Assembly: GCA_031376485.1 (NCBI GenBank)
Contig: JANMDV010000071.1
Coordinates: 1 to 16,497 of the forward strand
DNA from: CALMEC01 sp031376485
GTDB taxonomy: Bacteria; Actinomycetota; Thermoleophilia; Miltoncostaeales; Miltoncostaeaceae
Length of the DNA: 16,497 bases
Reading direction: 5' to 3'
Positions 14,907-16,497 of this stretch are shown here, piece after piece. Both the position numbers and the translations under genes were made by a program. Numbering within the stretch: the first letter of the stretch is position 1; every line of letters begins with the position of its first letter. The notes below the pieces were generated by a model. That model did not search any database, had not been told where the DNA came from, and saw nothing but the letters and a program-made list of their open reading frames with translations.

Positions 14907-16497
14907 GTGCGCGCCCGCACTCGGTCGTGCTCGCCCCACTCGTCGCGCAGCACATTGCACACCTCGCCGACCGTGGCACGGGCGCGGAGCGCGTCGCGCA
15001 TGGGGTAGAGCAGATTGTCCGAGCCAAGGGCGGCGGCTCGAACGGTGTCAAGGCAGCGCGTGACCGCGTCGTTGTCGCGCTGGGCGCGCAGTTGCGTAAG
15101 GCGAGCGACCTGCGCTCCTTCGATCTCGGGGTCGACGCGAAGCAGTTCGGGGTCGACTGCGTCGTTCTCGGCGAAGGCGTTGATCCCGACGATGGTCCGC
15201 TCGCCTGAGGTGAGCTCTTGCTGATGGCGGTACGCCGCATCGCCGATCTGCTCCTTCATCAGGTCGATGCAGGCGACCGCCCCGCCTCGTTGGTCGATCT
15301 CGTCGATCAACGCCTGTGCGCGCTCCTCGATCTCGGCGGTCAGCGACTCGACGTACCAGGAACCGCCAAGGGGATCGACGGTGTCGACGATGCCGCTCTC
15401 GGCCGCGATGACCTGCTGGGTGCGAAGCGCCAACTTGGCCGCGCGTTCGCTCGGCAGCGCGAGCGCTTCGTCGAACCCGTTGGCGTGGATCGACTGGGCC
15501 CCCCCGAGCGCCGCCGACAACACCTGGGTCGCGACCCGGACGATGTTGTTCTCGGGCTGCTGCGCGGTCAACGTCGACCCGCCGGTCTGGGCGTGGAAGC
15601 GCAACATCATCGCCCGGTCGTTGGTCGCGCCGAACCGGTCCCGCATGATAAGCGCCCAGAGTCGCCGTGCGGCTCGGAACTTGGCGACCTCCTCCAAAAG
15701 GTTGTTGTGCGCATTGAAGAAGAACGAAAGGCGCGGTCCGAACGTGTCGACCTCCAGCCCTGCGTCGATCGCCGCTTGCACGTAGGCGATGCCGTTGGCG
15801 AGCGTGAACGCAACCTCCTGCACTGCGGTCGAGCCTGCCTCGCGGATGTGGTAGCCCGAGATCGAGATCGTGTTCCAGTTGGGCAGCTCGGTGTTGCAGT
15901 AGGCGAACGTGTCGACGGTCAAGCGCATCGACTGCAGCGGCGGAAAGATGTAGTTGCCGCGGGCGATGTACTCCTTCAACACGTCGTTCTGGATCGTGCC
16001 CCGCAGCCCGCGGGTGTCGGCGCCCTTCTCCTCGGCGACGATCTGGTAGAGCAACAACAGCACCGACGCGGGCGCATTGATCGTCATGCTGGTGGACACC
16101 GCGACCGGGTCGATTCCGTCGAACACCCGCGCCATGTCCTCGATCGAGTCGATCGCGACGCCAACCCGGCCGACCTCGCCCTCGGCCCGCGGGTCGTCGG
16201 AGTCCATGCCCATCTGGGTCGGCAGGTCGAACGCCATCGAAAGGCCGGGCGCACCGTGGGCCAGCAGATACCGGAACCGCTCGTTGGTCTCCTCGGCCGT
16301 CGCGAACCCCGCGTACTGGCGCATCGTCCAGGGGCGCTCCCGGTACATCGTGGTGTGGACCCCCCGTCCGAACGGGAACTGCCCGGGCTCACCGAGACGT
16401 CCGTCCAGGTCGAGATGCGCGACGGACGCGGCGTCGTAGACGGGTTCGACGGGGATGCCGTCCTCGGTTGTGCGCCCCTTCGCGCCTGTCGCTCGAT
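14903..16497 (-). CDS. Methylmalonyl-CoA mutase large (catalytic) subunit, 5'-truncated by the window edge
   Basis: The frame is open from the right edge to the stop at 14903 (530 residues in the window), and the N-terminus lies beyond it. The enzyme interconverts methylmalonyl-CoA and succinyl-CoA using adenosylcobalamin. Seen here are PFGRGVHTTMYRERPWTMRQ, RQYAGFATAEETNERFRYLL, GLSMAFDLPTQMGMDSDDP, the active-site His segment ISGYHIREAGST, NAHNNLLEEVAKFRAARR, and TGGSTLTAQQPENNIVR. The tyrosine in RQYAGF and the arginine in QSMRLT are those expected for methylmalonyl-CoA; isobutyryl-CoA mutases differ there (from memory). The protein ends right after the catalytic barrel without the DxHxxG cobalamin-binding domain, so it must pair with a separate small subunit, as in archaeal and some actinobacterial two-subunit mutases. 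Its stop overlaps the pccB start by four bases (ATGA). Confidence 0.93.
   Translation of the reverse strand, partial: RATGAKGRTTEDGIPVEPVYDAASVAHLDLDGRLGEPGQFPFGRGVHTTMYRERPWTMRQYAGFATAEETNERFRYLLAHGAPGLSMAFDLPTQMGMDSDDPRAEGEVGRVGVAIDSIEDMARVFDGIDPVAVSTSMTINAPASVLLLLYQIVAEEKGADTRGLRGTIQNDVLKEYIARGNYIFPPLQSMRLTVDTFAYCNTELPNWNTISISGYHIREAGSTAVQEVAFTLANGIAYVQAAIDAGLEVDTFGPRLSFFFNAHNNLLEEVAKFRAARRLWALIMRDRFGATNDRAMMLRFHAQTGGSTLTAQQPENNIVRVATQVLSAALGGAQSIHANGFDEALALPSERAAKLALRTQQVIAAESGIVDTVDPLGGSWYVESLTAEIEERAQALIDEIDQRGGAVACIDLMKEQIGDAAYRHQQELTSGERTIVGINAFAENDAVDPELLRVDPEIEGAQVARLTQLRAQRDNDAVTRCLDTVRAAALGSDNLLYPMRDALRARATVGEVCNVLRDEWGEHDRVRART

Noticed and set aside
13362..15008. 548-codon open frame on the plus strand opposite pccB
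   Set aside because: It mirrors the beta-subunit codons, has no domain, and runs across a gene boundary on the other strand.

Overview
The window is high-GC DNA that reads like an actinobacterial chromosome. The support for this is a separate acyl-CoA carboxylase epsilon subunit between the beta and alpha subunits, a HemD-type protein resembling the sensory half of actinobacterial nitrate regulators, remains of a DipZ-type CcdA/thioredoxin protein, and several apparently leaderless genes with a TAnnnT -10 box a few bases before the start codon. A deep-branching class such as Thermoleophilia is possible, but the sequence alone does not fix it.

Region 1 (1-9555) is a nitrate-assimilation and siroheme island. 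On the minus strand, in transcription order from right to left, lie narK (nitrate/nitrite MFS transporter), nasA (molybdopterin nitrate reductase) and nirB (NADH nitrite reductase large subunit, cut by the left window edge). Diverging from narK on the plus strand are a uroporphyrinogen-III synthase-like gene (hemD), a GAF/PucR-type helix-turn-helix regulator, and cobA (uroporphyrinogen-III C-methyltransferase), whose start overlaps the regulator. NarK imports nitrate, NasA reduces it to nitrite and NirB reduces nitrite to ammonium. CobA, and possibly HemD, feed siroheme synthesis for NirB. The gaps between these genes are rich in inverted repeats that could be regulatory.

Region 2 (9542-11333) is a low-information stretch. 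It holds a dipZ/ccdA relic with at least one frameshift and a large internal deletion, a GNAT acetyltransferase of the RimJ/RimL type, and 530 bases with no convincing gene but a perfect 12-bp stem-loop.

Region 3 (11334-16497) is a tightly overlapping minus-strand operon for propionyl-CoA metabolism: methylmalonyl-CoA mutase large subunit (5' end beyond the right edge), then carboxylase beta, epsilon and alpha (biotin carboxylase plus biotin carrier) subunits. Propionyl-CoA is carboxylated to methylmalonyl-CoA, and the mutase converts that to succinyl-CoA. The mutase lacks the B12-binding domain, so a small subunit must be encoded elsewhere. No tRNA, rRNA, insertion sequence or CRISPR array was seen.
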